Assembly: GCA_009703975.1 (NCBI GenBank)
Contig: WLFB01000067.1
Coordinates: 1-6,976, forward strand
Length of the DNA stretch: 6,976 bases
Source of the DNA: Actinomycetota bacterium
Lineage (GTDB): Bacteria; Actinomycetota; Acidimicrobiia; Acidimicrobiales; Ilumatobacteraceae
Reading direction: 5' to 3'
Shown: one piece after another, positions 1 to 6,056 of the stretch
Layout of the letters: each line of letters opens with the position of its first letter
Position numbering within the stretch: the first letter of the stretch is position 1
Made by a program: the position numbers and the translations under genes
The notes under the pieces: generated by a model
The model's input: the letters and a program-made list of their open reading frames with translations, nothing else
Databases searched by the model: none
Told to the model about the DNA's origin: nothing

Positions 1-143
1 CAGGTTTTACAAGTGGTAACTATTGGAGTTCTACTGAAACTGGCGCAGCCACCGCGTTCTATCAAAATTTTGCAACAGGTTCTCGTGGCAATCGTGACAA
101 GGCTGAAAGAGACTCTGTTCGTCCGGTGCGGGCGTTTGGTTAG
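1..143 (+). CDS. C-terminal fragment of a DUF1566/Lcl-C-like protein (5' end outside window)
   Basis: The open frame enters the window (first full codon at position 3) and stops at TAG 141-143, giving 46 visible residues. They begin GFTSGNYWSSTE and end DSVRPVRAFG. A YWSSTE-type start, then an aromatic-rich stretch, then a Lys/Arg-rich segment and a terminal VRPVRAF is the characteristic end of DUF1566/Lcl C-terminal domains, a lectin-like fold frequent in secreted or surface proteins of bacteria. Only the end of that domain is visible, so nothing can be said about the signal peptide, other domains or ligand. It converges on the SnoaL-like gene with only 23 bp between the two stop codons. Family assignment is from pattern recognition; specific function is unknown. 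Confidence 0.75.
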   Translation, partial: GFTSGNYWSSTETGAATAFYQNFATGSRGNRDKAERDSVRPVRAFG

Positions 144-166
144 CGCAGAAATTAGTTAGGCGATAA

Positions 167-601
167 TCAGTTCGGCGTGTTGAGGCGCTCGAGCATTTCG
201 CCCATTTGTTTGTGCACCAAGTTGATCGCCTGCAGTGGGCGAATCATGACACGAAACTCAACAATTTTGCCCGCATCATTGCAAGTGATGATGTCGACGC
301 CGTTGACGTATTTGCCCTCAACGGTTGTTTCAAATTCGAGCACCGCGGTGTTACCCGCCAAAACTTCTTTGGTATATCTAAAACGTTTCGAAGAATCGGT
401 CGTGTTTTGTGGTGACGAACTCTCACCTGGCAGTGTCTGCCCAGCGGCTTGCAAGTACAACTTGGTGATTTCTTTGCCCACTTGCGGTGTATAAACAATC
501 GGCGAGTAGAACACGACATCATCATCGAGCAATACGTCAAGACCATTTGCGAGTTCGCCGCGCATGTGGGCGTGCCACTGCTTAATCACTTCATGAATCA
601 T
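167..601 (-). CDS. SnoaL/NTF2-like (nuclear transport factor 2 family) protein
   Basis: The gene encodes 144 residues, the usual size of a single-domain SnoaL/NTF2-like protein. The opening helix (IHEVIKQWHAHMRGELANGL) is followed by LLDDDVVFYSPIVYTP and later by paired strands (NTAVLEFETTVEGKYVNGVDII, GKIVEFRVMIRP). This is the alpha+beta cone arrangement of the superfamily, which includes polyketide cyclases, limonene-epoxide-hydrolase-like enzymes and ketosteroid isomerases. The closing NxxGKIVEFRVMIRP motif is typical of this group. The substrate cannot be read from the sequence, and many members have no known activity. Its ATG overlaps the stop of the TetR gene (ATGA, 598-601), so the two are very probably co-transcribed and translationally coupled. 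The protein may act on, or be regulated by, a ligand sensed by that regulator; this is inference. Confidence 0.82.
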   Translation of the reverse strand: MIHEVIKQWHAHMRGELANGLDVLLDDDVVFYSPIVYTPQVGKEITKLYLQAAGQTLPGESSSPQNTTDSSKRFRYTKEVLAGNTAVLEFETTVEGKYVNGVDIITCNDAGKIVEFRVMIRPLQAINLVHKQMGEMLERLNTPN

Positions 602-1233
602 TTACGTATCGCATCAGTGAAGGTCAGCGCGAATGACTTGTTGATTTCTTCACTTGTAAACCCGAAGAAAGGTGTGAGCGATGCTTCTATCCACGTCATC
701 GTGATGAAATAAATAATTCGGGCACGTGCAGTTTCGCGGTCAAAACCAAGTTGCTCAGCAATGGCGACGGCTGATTCAAATGATTCTTTTGATTTAGCAA
801 CAAATCGATCCGCTGGCACACCTGAGGAAACAAGATATTGCACGAGCCAGAGGCGCTTCATGGCAATGGGCAGGGTTGTTAAACGAGTTTGATCAAGCTC
901 AACTACCGAAATATTAGTGGGGGATGCCTTCTGCTTTCGAATGTATTTATTGATTGCGTCAAATGATTTATCTTTGACAATGTCGGCGAGAGCATCGGTC
1001 ACCTCGGCAAACAGATTCAAGTTGGTTTTAAAGTACCGGTTGATATATGTGTAATTGACCCCAGCTTCTTCTGAGATGTCTTGGACAGTAATTTCGGTTA
1101 TCGGCTGAGTATCGAGAATCTTTATTGTGGCTTTGATGAGCGCTTGTTTTGCGTCTGCCTTAGAAGTGCGGATTTTAGGAGACAACCGTGACGATTTATT
1201 CGCAGCAGGCTTCTTCGTTGATTTGGGCACCAT
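598..1233 (-). CDS. TetR-family transcriptional regulator
   Basis: The 211-residue product has the TetR layout. A basic N-terminal tail of about 25 residues (Lys/Ser/Pro-rich) is followed by helix 1 (ADAKQALIKATIKILD). The helix-turn-helix lies near residues 49-68 (TVQDISEEAGVNYTYINRYF) and is followed by a FAEV-type helix 4. The rest is a helical ligand-binding and dimerisation half, whose effector cannot be predicted. ATG at 1231-1233 has no Shine-Dalgarno; a weak leaderless-type promoter is possible (TTGGTG at 1258-1263, 15 bp, TAATAT at 1237-1242). Such a promoter would overlap the T-tract of the terminator at 1262-1315, which insulates this gene from anything transcribed upstream. It overlaps the SnoaL-like gene by 4 bp. 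Autoregulation and control of the SnoaL partner are likely by analogy with the family. I see no copy of the 6318-6333 palindrome near it. Confidence 0.88.
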   Translation of the reverse strand: MVPKSTKKPAANKSSRLSPKIRTSKADAKQALIKATIKILDTQPITEITVQDISEEAGVNYTYINRYFKTNLNLFAEVTDALADIVKDKSFDAINKYIRKQKASPTNISVVELDQTRLTTLPIAMKRLWLVQYLVSSGVPADRFVAKSKESFESAVAIAEQLGFDRETARARIIYFITMTWIEASLTPFFGFTSEEINKSFALTFTDAIRK

Positions 1234-1261
1234 TAAATATTAGTCATTTGTCACATTCACC

Positions 1262-1315
1262 AAAAAAGCGGGGCGCCTCCAAAGCCCAGCCAAATCAGGC
1301 CCAACCGCGCCCCGC
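1262..1315 (-). terminator. Intrinsic (rho-independent) terminator, minus strand
   Basis: On the minus strand, GCGGGGCGC (1307-1315) pairs perfectly with GCGCCCCGC (1268-1276) across a 30-nt loop and is followed immediately by six T residues (1262-1267). The stem is all G/C and the U-tract abuts it, so the structure is a good intrinsic terminator despite the long loop. The loop contains a possible minor inner stem (GCC/GGC). It ends about 30 bp upstream of the TetR start codon, so it cannot terminate that gene. It would end a transcript coming from the 1316-1565 region, where no clear gene is visible. Confidence 0.7.
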
Positions 1316-1565
1316 CACGCCCAGCCCAGCCGCGCGTCTCGTCGTCGAATCTGTAGCCGAAACCGCCATGGGTCGATCGACGAAGTTGAATCTCGAAGAG
1401 GTGTGCGCGCGTCTCGAGATAAATGTCGCCGATGTTCGTGCTCGGGCGCAACAACTTCGAGACGCCAGCTGTAGGCGCACGCAATAAGTTCGGCCGATGG
1501 TGTTTGTGACGGATACACCACAGTTGAATAGATAATTGTTTGTTGATCGTGCAATACTTTTATCA
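1316..1565. other. G+C-rich intergenic block without a clear gene
   Basis: The interval between the terminator and the YceI start is unusual. By hand count, 1261-1500 is about 62 percent G+C, whereas 1501-1560 is about 35 percent. Open frames exist on both strands, but none has a ribosome site, a recognisable domain or a convincing start, and the minus-strand frames run into the terminator. It contains short palindromes such as GTCGATCGAC (1372-1381) and TCTCGAGA (1412-1419). It could be an unrecognised small RNA ending at the 1262-1315 terminator, a decayed gene, or a foreign insertion. I could not match it to tmRNA, RNase P RNA, SRP RNA or 6S RNA. The A+T-rich end (1501-1565) must hold the promoter of the YceI gene. 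Confidence 0.45.
1368..1487 (+). CDS. Possible 39-residue peptide (doubtful)
   Basis: ATG at 1368-1370 opens a 39-codon frame whose product is mostly one predicted amphipathic helix, including LNLEEVCARLEINVADVRAR and then AQQLRDA. The alternating Leu/Ala/Arg pattern is protein-like and resembles a helix-turn-helix or coiled-coil fragment. No Shine-Dalgarno precedes the ATG. The same frame stays open upstream back to 1188 through a Pro/Ala-rich stretch that looks like non-coding G+C-rich DNA. It could be the remnant of a longer gene, a genuine small protein, or chance. I recognise no family. Confidence 0.2.
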   Translation: MGRSTKLNLEEVCARLEINVADVRARAQQLRDASCRRTQ

Positions 1566-2285
1566 ATGAAAAATGTGAAACGTAAGGTTTTAGGTCTTGT
1601 TGCAGTTGTGGTGGTTGTGGCGGTGGGTACCGTTGCAGTTCCGTGGATTTATATCAACCTCGTTAAGCAAGACGCGCCCGAGGCCCTGACTTTAGATTCG
1701 GCAGTCGCGACAACACTAGAACCCCCAGTCTCAACAACAGTCGCGCCAGAAATTATCAAGGCGAGTGCGCTCGACGGTCAATGGCCCGTAGTCAATGAAT
1801 CAGTAGTCGGGTATCGAGTTCAAGAAGTGATCGTCGGTCAGAGCACCGAAGGTGTTGGTCGCACATCAGCGGTTGAGGGTTCGCTCACGATTGTTGACGA
1901 CGAAGTTACGAGTGCCAAATTCACGGTTGATATGACGTCCCTAAAAAGTGACAGCACCAGGCGTGATCGTCAGGTGAATACTCGAATTCTTGATACCAGT
2001 GCATTTCCAACAGCAACTTTTGCGTTGAAGAAACCGATTAAGTTGACCCCCGAGGCAATTGCCGGTGGTGTTCTATCGGTCAAAACAACAGGCACGCTCA
2101 CGTTGCGCGGCGTGACACGCGATATTGATTTCACATTGAACGCGCGGTTGGTTGAGAATGTTATTGAAGTGAATGGATCAATTCTGCTCGTGTTTGCAGA
2201 TTGGTCAATACCTGATCCAAGTATTTCTGCGATCGTGGTTGAAGATCGTGGACAGTTAGAGTTTCTGATTCGCTTTTCGCGCTAG
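1566..2285 (+). CDS. YceI-like (polyisoprenoid-binding fold) protein with N-terminal membrane anchor
   Basis: The product is 239 residues. A short basic N-terminus (MKNVKRK) leads into a Val-rich transmembrane segment at about 8-32, then a Thr/Pro/Val-rich linker to about residue 68. The YceI-type beta-barrel domain follows to the C-terminus. YceI hallmarks are G..TSAVEGSLTI, the VDMTSLKSDSTRRDRQV segment, the LDTSAFPTATF motif and the TGTLTLRGVTRDIDF motif. YceI proteins are extracytoplasmic lipocalin-like barrels that bind isoprenoid lipids; here the barrel would sit outside the cell, tethered to the membrane. I chose ATG 1566 over the in-frame TTG at 1536 because it places the basic residues directly before the membrane helix. 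There is no Shine-Dalgarno, and TACTTT (1555-1560) lies where a leaderless -10 box would be. The gene converges on the Rieske gene. Confidence 0.88.
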   Translation: MKNVKRKVLGLVAVVVVVAVGTVAVPWIYINLVKQDAPEALTLDSAVATTLEPPVSTTVAPEIIKASALDGQWPVVNESVVGYRVQEVIVGQSTEGVGRTSAVEGSLTIVDDEVTSAKFTVDMTSLKSDSTRRDRQVNTRILDTSAFPTATFALKKPIKLTPEAIAGGVLSVKTTGTLTLRGVTRDIDFTLNARLVENVIEVNGSILLVFADWSIPDPSISAIVVEDRGQLEFLIRFSR

Positions 2286-2297
2286 CTGTATTTTCTC

Positions 2298-2322
2298 GTC
2301 GCAGCGACTAGTCGCTAGTCGC
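2298..2322. repeat. Overlapping inverted repeats between convergent genes (possible bidirectional terminator)
   Basis: The 42-bp gap between the convergent stop codons contains nested dyads. GCGACTAGTCGC (2304-2315) is a perfect 12-bp palindrome. GCGACTA (2304-2310) also pairs with TAGTCGC (2316-2322) over a 5-nt loop, and GTCGC (2298-2302) pairs with GCGAC (2304-2308). These mutually exclusive hairpins sit where transcription from both sides should stop, but neither strand shows a proper T-run after the stem. It could therefore be a weak terminator, an RNA-stability structure or a protein-binding site. Confidence 0.4.
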
Positions 2323-2327
2323 AACTG

Positions 2328-2870
2328 TTAGCCGTTAGTAACAGTCACGTAGACGCCGCCGTTTGTTTCGGTGGCGTCGTAACGAAGAAGTGGCCGCACA
2401 GCAGGGCCGCCGAGAACAGCGCCAGTTGTTGGTTCAAATTTTGAACCATGCAGTTCACACTCGAGCACTTTGCCAACGCGAGCCACGGGGAAACCCGCGT
2501 GTGTGCAAGCCACAGCGAGAGCGGTTATTCCAATATCGGTGCGGGTGACAACAACACCAGTGGTTCCACCAATCGGAGTCGGCACGTTGACAACTTTGGT
2601 ACTGCCGAGCGCAAGCTCAGAACTTTCAAGCACACGTGCGGTGAAAACCAGTTGCTTAACTTCAACTGGGGTGCTGCGCCAAACGAGTTTTCCTTTTACA
2701 TTACGACAGACATATGTAACCCCGTCGACGGTGCGTTCGCGACCTTTGGCCTTGCATGGTGCGCCAGCAGTTATGGCAGGCGCGGCACCCGAGGCTTGGC
2801 CACCAGTAAGCAACCAAGTGAATGAAGCAATGCTTCCAGAAATAAATGCGCGTCGAGAAGATTTACTCAT
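2328..2870 (-). CDS. Tat-exported Rieske [2Fe-2S] protein
   Basis: From ATG 2870 the product is 180 residues. The N-terminus has a twin-arginine signal (SRRAFI at 5-10) and a hydrophobic stretch to about residue 30, so the protein is probably folded with its cluster in the cytoplasm and exported. Residues 36-65 form a small module with two cysteines and a terminal Trp (GAPC at 36-39, YVC at 53-55, KLVW at 61-64). I recognise this as a recurrent extracytoplasmic module in actinobacterial proteins, of unknown role. The Rieske domain fills about 72-180: C122-T-H124 and C138-E-L-H141 are the four cluster ligands, followed by GSKFEPTTGAVLGGPAVRPL. The residue before GFPV lacks the extra disulfide cysteine of cytochrome bc1 Rieske proteins, which favours a soluble or ferredoxin-like type. 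A GTG just upstream (2871-2873) is possible but adds only one residue. Its electron-transfer partner is unknown. Confidence 0.9.
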   Translation of the reverse strand: MSKSSRRAFISGSIASFTWLLTGGQASGAAPAITAGAPCKAKGRERTVDGVTYVCRNVKGKLVWRSTPVEVKQLVFTARVLESSELALGSTKVVNVPTPIGGTTGVVVTRTDIGITALAVACTHAGFPVARVGKVLECELHGSKFEPTTGAVLGGPAVRPLLRYDATETNGGVYVTVTNG

Positions 2871-2886
2871 CACATAAATTTAGCAA

Positions 2887-2915
2887 ATAGTAAATGGCAA
2901 ACAGTTAACAGGCAA
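2887..2915 (-). promoter_or_regulatory. Sigma70-type promoter for the Rieske gene
   Basis: On the minus strand, TTGCCT (2910-2915) and TACTAT (2887-2892) are separated by exactly 17 bp, close to the vegetative consensus. Transcription would begin near 2880, leaving a leader of about ten bases before ATG 2870. There is no Shine-Dalgarno. It lies in the 55-bp gap after the SDR stop codon, so the Rieske gene may be transcribed separately from the upstream SDR gene. Confidence 0.55.
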
Positions 2916-2925
2916 TGAACTTGTG

Positions 2926-3591
2926 TTAAAAAGAAGTCGAGGGCAAGTCAGTTTCGCCATCGGCAATTGCCTGCACGATTCGTTGTGCAACTGTGATTGG
3001 TTCGAGACCACGTTGAAACTTTGGCGCAGTGCCGGCAATCGCACGCGAAGCCAACCCAGTTTCGGTGTGCGGCGGTCGCGCATCGATTACCCGCACCCCG
3101 GCTTTGCGTGCTTCACGCGCAAGTGCTTCATCGAACGAGCGAACCGCTGCTTTTGAAGCGCCGTACACCGACATCCCCGGAAAGTTCTGCTCGGCAATCA
3201 CGCCTGAAATGCCAACAACTACAGAGCCTTGTGAGATTTTGCGCAGAGCGGCTTGCATCAAAAAGATATGTCCAAATGTGTTTGTGAGAAATACTTCTTC
3301 GATGGTGTCGACAGATGTAGTGCTGATTTCTCCGAAGGCAACGACACCCATCGCGTTGATCACAATGTTCAGCGCGCCATGTTTGGCGACGACTTCATCA
3401 ACTACTGCAGTCGCTGATTCTGGCGAGCGCAAATCGGCCACGATGTGGTTTGGCTCAGTGCTCGGCGTGCGCGAAACAGTTGTGACGATGCATCCTCGAC
3501 TTCGCAATTCGGTTGAGATAGCTCGACCGAGCCCACCTGTGCGACCCGCAACGAGTGCGACTTTTTGTGCGAAATCAAATGCGTCGGCCAT
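2926..3591 (-). CDS. Short-chain dehydrogenase/reductase (SDR), classical type
   Basis: The 221-residue product is a compact classical SDR, slightly shorter than the usual 250. The nucleotide-binding turn is AGRTGGLG (15-22), a variant of TGxxxGxG. S40-R41 after the second strand suggests a preference for NADP(H). D53-L54 and N79-A-M-G82 follow in the expected places. The catalytic tetrad is intact: N104, S129, Y143 and K147 (YGASK). The segment after the active site (DARPPHTETGLASRA) is the substrate-loop region. It is a cytosolic NAD(P)-dependent oxidoreductase of unknown substrate. The C-terminus ends soon after the last helix, which accounts for the short length. The gene starts 20 bp after the stop of the 122-residue protein, so the two are probably one transcript. 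No Shine-Dalgarno is visible before ATG 3589-3591. Confidence 0.9.
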   Translation of the reverse strand: MADAFDFAQKVALVAGRTGGLGRAISTELRSRGCIVTTVSRTPSTEPNHIVADLRSPESATAVVDEVVAKHGALNIVINAMGVVAFGEISTTSVDTIEEVFLTNTFGHIFLMQAALRKISQGSVVVGISGVIAEQNFPGMSVYGASKAAVRSFDEALAREARKAGVRVIDARPPHTETGLASRAIAGTAPKFQRGLEPITVAQRIVQAIADGETDLPSTSF

Positions 3592-3611
3592 ATTTAAGAT
3601 TACAGCTCAGA

Positions 3612-3980
3612 TTATGGCGCAGATCGCAGCGCGGCGATAAGACTTTCGGGTGAACCATTGCATGCTTCAATTTGCGAATCGTTCAGCACAACTTTGATGC
3701 CCGATGCAGTACGACCAAGAACGATCGGGTAGTTGCCGTTGGCGGCATCGCGCACATCTTGTGGCGCATCGTCGCGATGATACGTCGAAAACGAAACACC
3801 GAGTGACTCGCTGCATTGCACCCAGTCGGCGCGCTCGCGAAACAAACCGTGTGTTACGTCACAAAGAGAACAATGTCTGATGCCGAGGCGTGCACCAAAC
3901 CAATACGAAACTTCACCACAGATTGAGGCGTCGGCGTTATACACACCGATGTATTCAAGATATTGAGAATGATCAGACAT
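3612..3980 (-). CDS. Conserved hypothetical protein with HCxLCDxTHG motif
   Basis: The 122-residue protein has no signal peptide or membrane span. It opens YIGVYNADASICGEVSYWFG, followed by the striking H36-C-S-L-C-D-V-T-H-G45 motif, then an FRERADWVQC segment, a beta-alpha-like middle and the C-terminal half NYPIVLGR...VVLNDSQIEACNGSPESLIAALR. I recall similar small actinobacterial proteins with the same GE...H-C-x-L-C-D-x-T-H-G core, but they have no assigned function. The CxxC flanked by two histidines could bind a metal or act as a redox pair, and the C-terminal layout (PxVV, a strand, then LEACxGxxxxL) is reminiscent of thioredoxin-like folds; both ideas are inference. The gene lies 46 bp downstream of the lipoprotein gene and 20 bp upstream of the SDR gene on the same strand, suggesting an operon. 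Confidence 0.72.
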   Translation of the reverse strand: MSDHSQYLEYIGVYNADASICGEVSYWFGARLGIRHCSLCDVTHGLFRERADWVQCSESLGVSFSTYHRDDAPQDVRDAANGNYPIVLGRTASGIKVVLNDSQIEACNGSPESLIAALRSAP

Positions 3981-4026
3981 CTAATCTATTTCGACTAGAA
4001 GCCGGCGTGGTGGTTGCCGCCGATAG

Positions 4027-5958
4027 TTATTTTTCGAGTTTGAGTGTGGCGGTTACGAGAGCAGCCAACTTGTCGTCGGGGATGCTTGCGTTGTAGTCGT
4101 CTCGCCCGAGCACAATGATCGAAGTGCTATTCGGTAGAGATAACACTTTGTTTCCACCGGCTCCACTCATAGTCGGAATAAATATCTCAGCGCTATCAAC
4201 GGTCGCTTTCGTCTTCCAGAATGCAAGTTGATAATCAGCAGACTTCGTATATGTGCCGAGCAACTCACTATTCAAGATCTGTGACCCGTCTGCGCTCTTG
4301 CCACCATTAGCGATGAGCATTCCTGCTTTTGCCAAAATATCGAGTGTTGGCAGTGCACCCCATCCACCGTAACTATTGCCTAGTTCACCAGTTGGGGTGT
4401 AGTTCGTGCCCAACGCAAAGTGGCTGACACCGATCGGGCCGTAGACCTCGTCGCGCAACATATTAATTAGCGTCGCACTCGGGCCTTCTTTTTCTTGAAG
4501 AAAGCGCTCCATCGCGAGAGATGCAATCCACATATCTTGGTCGATGTAAGCAAACTTTTGACCTGGCCCAGTTACATCGGGGTTCGGTGTGACATTGAAG
4601 TAGTAGCGAATCATGTCGGCTAGGTCGTATGAATAACCCCACTGGTAGGTGTTTGCATTCTTGCCATCCCAGTTGGTGTCGTAGCCAGTGGCGCCCATGC
4701 CGGTTGACATCTGCAACGCATTTTGAATTGTCACTGCCTCCCAACGCTTTTGCGATGTTGCGTCGACATAATTGAATTCTTTGCCAACTTCGAAGTAGTC
4801 AACAAGCTTCGTGTCTAAAAACTCTGAACCATATTTTTCGACAAGTCGCAGCGCGGCCATGCCGGGCACGAGCGATTTAGTTGCCGACCAAACACCGACG
4901 CGCATGTCAAGTGGGTACGGGTAGTCACCGAATGGGGTCTTCACCGGGTCAACATAAAGAACATTGTTATGCATCACGGCAACACTCAATGTTGGCTTTG
5001 GATCAAACGCGCCCGCTGCAGCAACTATGTCGGTGCCCAACTCAGAAAGTGGTTTCGTCGCAACTTTGTTCATTTTCTCGGTTGCAAATGACTCTTGAAG
5101 TTTCGCCTCGTCAACAACTGTGTCTGCTGTGTACTTGGTTGGTATCTGACCCCAAGCGTTCACATCAAAATCTGGATCCCAGAAAATGAACCCACCTGCA
5201 GTATCTGAGGTGAGTTGAACTTTCGTCTCTGATATTTGACCGTCTTTGTAATAGAAAGTTGCGAGACCGATCCACGCTTCACCTTCTTGAGACTGAACAA
5301 GTGAAAACGGAAAAGCCGCCTTATCCCAACTTGCATATTTGCCATCAGCAGCAGTTGCCGCCCACACGCGACCAGGGCTGGCAATTATCTCCCAGAAGCT
5401 GGCAGTTCGATCAACTAGTGGCTTGCGAATAATGTCGCGTTGCACTGGCACGAGGTCGCCATCTGGCGAAGTGTAGAAATCGATCTCAATACCCGGAAAC
5501 AATTGTGCATCAAGTTTCATTAACGATGTCGCACCCGCTGGGTCGGTTGCGGCTAAGAAGTCAAACAACCCCCACCACGACCAAGGGTTTTGAACAAACT
5601 TGTCTGCTGGGTTTACGTCTAACTCTAATTTTGTAGTTTCAAAACTGATTCGACCAGTGAACGTTTCTTTTGCTTTCGCGTCACTTTGAGCTGGTGCGAA
5701 AAATGATGTCTGTGTCCACCCAGGGATCGGCGTTGAGTTATAAAAATAATCCCACGCATCTTCGCGAGTGCCGTTTGCAAGAACGCAGTATGCAACTTCG
5801 CCAACTTCTTCTTTTGCAACTTCGATCGTCCCACCTTTGCTTACACAATATTCAGTGGCCGGGTTGGGCCCGCTCGCTGACTCTTGCGAAGAGGTTGAAC
5901 CACAAGAGGTCAGGCCGATGATGATTGCAGTAGCGAGCGCGAGTTTTTTCATTTGCAT
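4027..5958 (-). CDS. Lipoprotein with DUF333-like module and beta-lactamase/esterase-type serine hydrolase domain
   Basis: From ATG 5958 the product is 643 residues. A lipoprotein signal (MQMKKLALATAIIIGLTSC) ends in lipobox LTSC with Cys19. Residues about 32-73 (NPATEYCVSKGGTIEV...AYCVLANG...DAWDYF) match the DUF333 pattern of two cysteines around GG and a terminal W. Residues about 75-310 are a Trp-rich region I do not recognise. The C-terminal third is a beta-lactamase-family (PF00144-type) domain: nucleophile motif S358-A-T-K361, then GPGQKFAYID at 464-473, where the usual YxN reads YID, and finally SGAGGN (598-603) replacing the KTG/HxG motif. Such proteins are usually D-Ala-D-Ala peptidases, esterases or amidohydrolases rather than antibiotic-resistance enzymes. 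It would be anchored outside the membrane. The frame stays open to 6051, but a start there would bury the lipoprotein signal and translate the repeat array. The substrate is unknown. Confidence 0.85.
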   Translation of the reverse strand: MQMKKLALATAIIIGLTSCGSTSSQESASGPNPATEYCVSKGGTIEVAKEEVGEVAYCVLANGTREDAWDYFYNSTPIPGWTQTSFFAPAQSDAKAKETFTGRISFETTKLELDVNPADKFVQNPWSWWGLFDFLAATDPAGATSLMKLDAQLFPGIEIDFYTSPDGDLVPVQRDIIRKPLVDRTASFWEIIASPGRVWAATAADGKYASWDKAAFPFSLVQSQEGEAWIGLATFYYKDGQISETKVQLTSDTAGGFIFWDPDFDVNAWGQIPTKYTADTVVDEAKLQESFATEKMNKVATKPLSELGTDIVAAAGAFDPKPTLSVAVMHNNVLYVDPVKTPFGDYPYPLDMRVGVWSATKSLVPGMAALRLVEKYGSEFLDTKLVDYFEVGKEFNYVDATSQKRWEAVTIQNALQMSTGMGATGYDTNWDGKNANTYQWGYSYDLADMIRYYFNVTPNPDVTGPGQKFAYIDQDMWIASLAMERFLQEKEGPSATLINMLRDEVYGPIGVSHFALGTNYTPTGELGNSYGGWGALPTLDILAKAGMLIANGGKSADGSQILNSELLGTYTKSADYQLAFWKTKATVDSAEIFIPTMSGAGGNKVLSLPNSTSIIVLGRDDYNASIPDDKLAALVTATLKLEK

Positions 5959-5987
5959 AGAGTAGCCCCGGTCACACTGCATCCCCT

Positions 5988-6055
5988 TATTTGGCACTAT
6001 TTGGCGGATTAGAAGCCGCGCCGGTAAGAAGCCATGCGAATTAGAAGCCATTATC
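5988..6055. repeat. Short tandem direct repeats upstream of the lipoprotein gene
   Basis: Read on the plus strand, TATTTGGCAC (5988-5997) and TATTTGGCGG (5998-6007) are a 10-bp tandem pair. They are followed without a gap by three units of 16 bp starting at 6008, 6024 and 6040. These units share the core RTWAGAAGCC: ATTAGAAGCC, GTAAGAAGCC and ATTAGAAGCC. The array lies 30-97 bp before the lipoprotein start and just after the stop of the small ORF at 6057. The 10- and 16-bp periods (about one and one and a half helical turns) fit cooperative protein binding sites. Another TAGAAGCC sits at 3996-4003, beyond the other end of the lipoprotein gene. No function can be assigned. Confidence 0.55.
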
Positions 6056-6056
6056 G

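Noticed and set aside
154..160. GTTAGGC matches the attC core GTTRRRY, suggesting an integron cassette boundary.
   Set aside because: No matching inverse core (RYYYAAC) with the required internal pairing was found at a suitable distance, and there is no integrase. A 7-base match is expected by chance.
1240..1566. Minus-strand open frame of 108 codons in the G+C-rich gap.
   Set aside because: It starts with TTG without a ribosome site, has no recognisable domain and reads straight through the intrinsic terminator at 1262-1315. Open frames are expected in G+C-rich DNA.
2448..2877. Plus-strand open frames of 125 and 135 codons opposite the Rieske gene.
   Set aside because: They are antisense shadows of a gene with clear Tat and Rieske motifs, and neither product shows domain features.
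3029..3640. Plus-strand open frame of 203 codons opposite the SDR gene.
   Set aside because: The minus-strand product has a complete SDR active site; the plus frame translates to a Thr/Ala/Arg-rich product without motifs, typical of an antisense shadow.
4003..4022. CGGCG/CGCCG dyad after the lipoprotein stop as a terminator.
   Set aside because: The stem is only 5 bp with a 10-nt loop and is not followed by a T-run on the minus strand; the next gene starts just beyond it.
5959..6051. Extended start of the lipoprotein at 6051.
   Set aside because: It would place 31 residues before the lipoprotein signal and translate the tandem repeats. The signal peptide with lipobox begins naturally at 5958.
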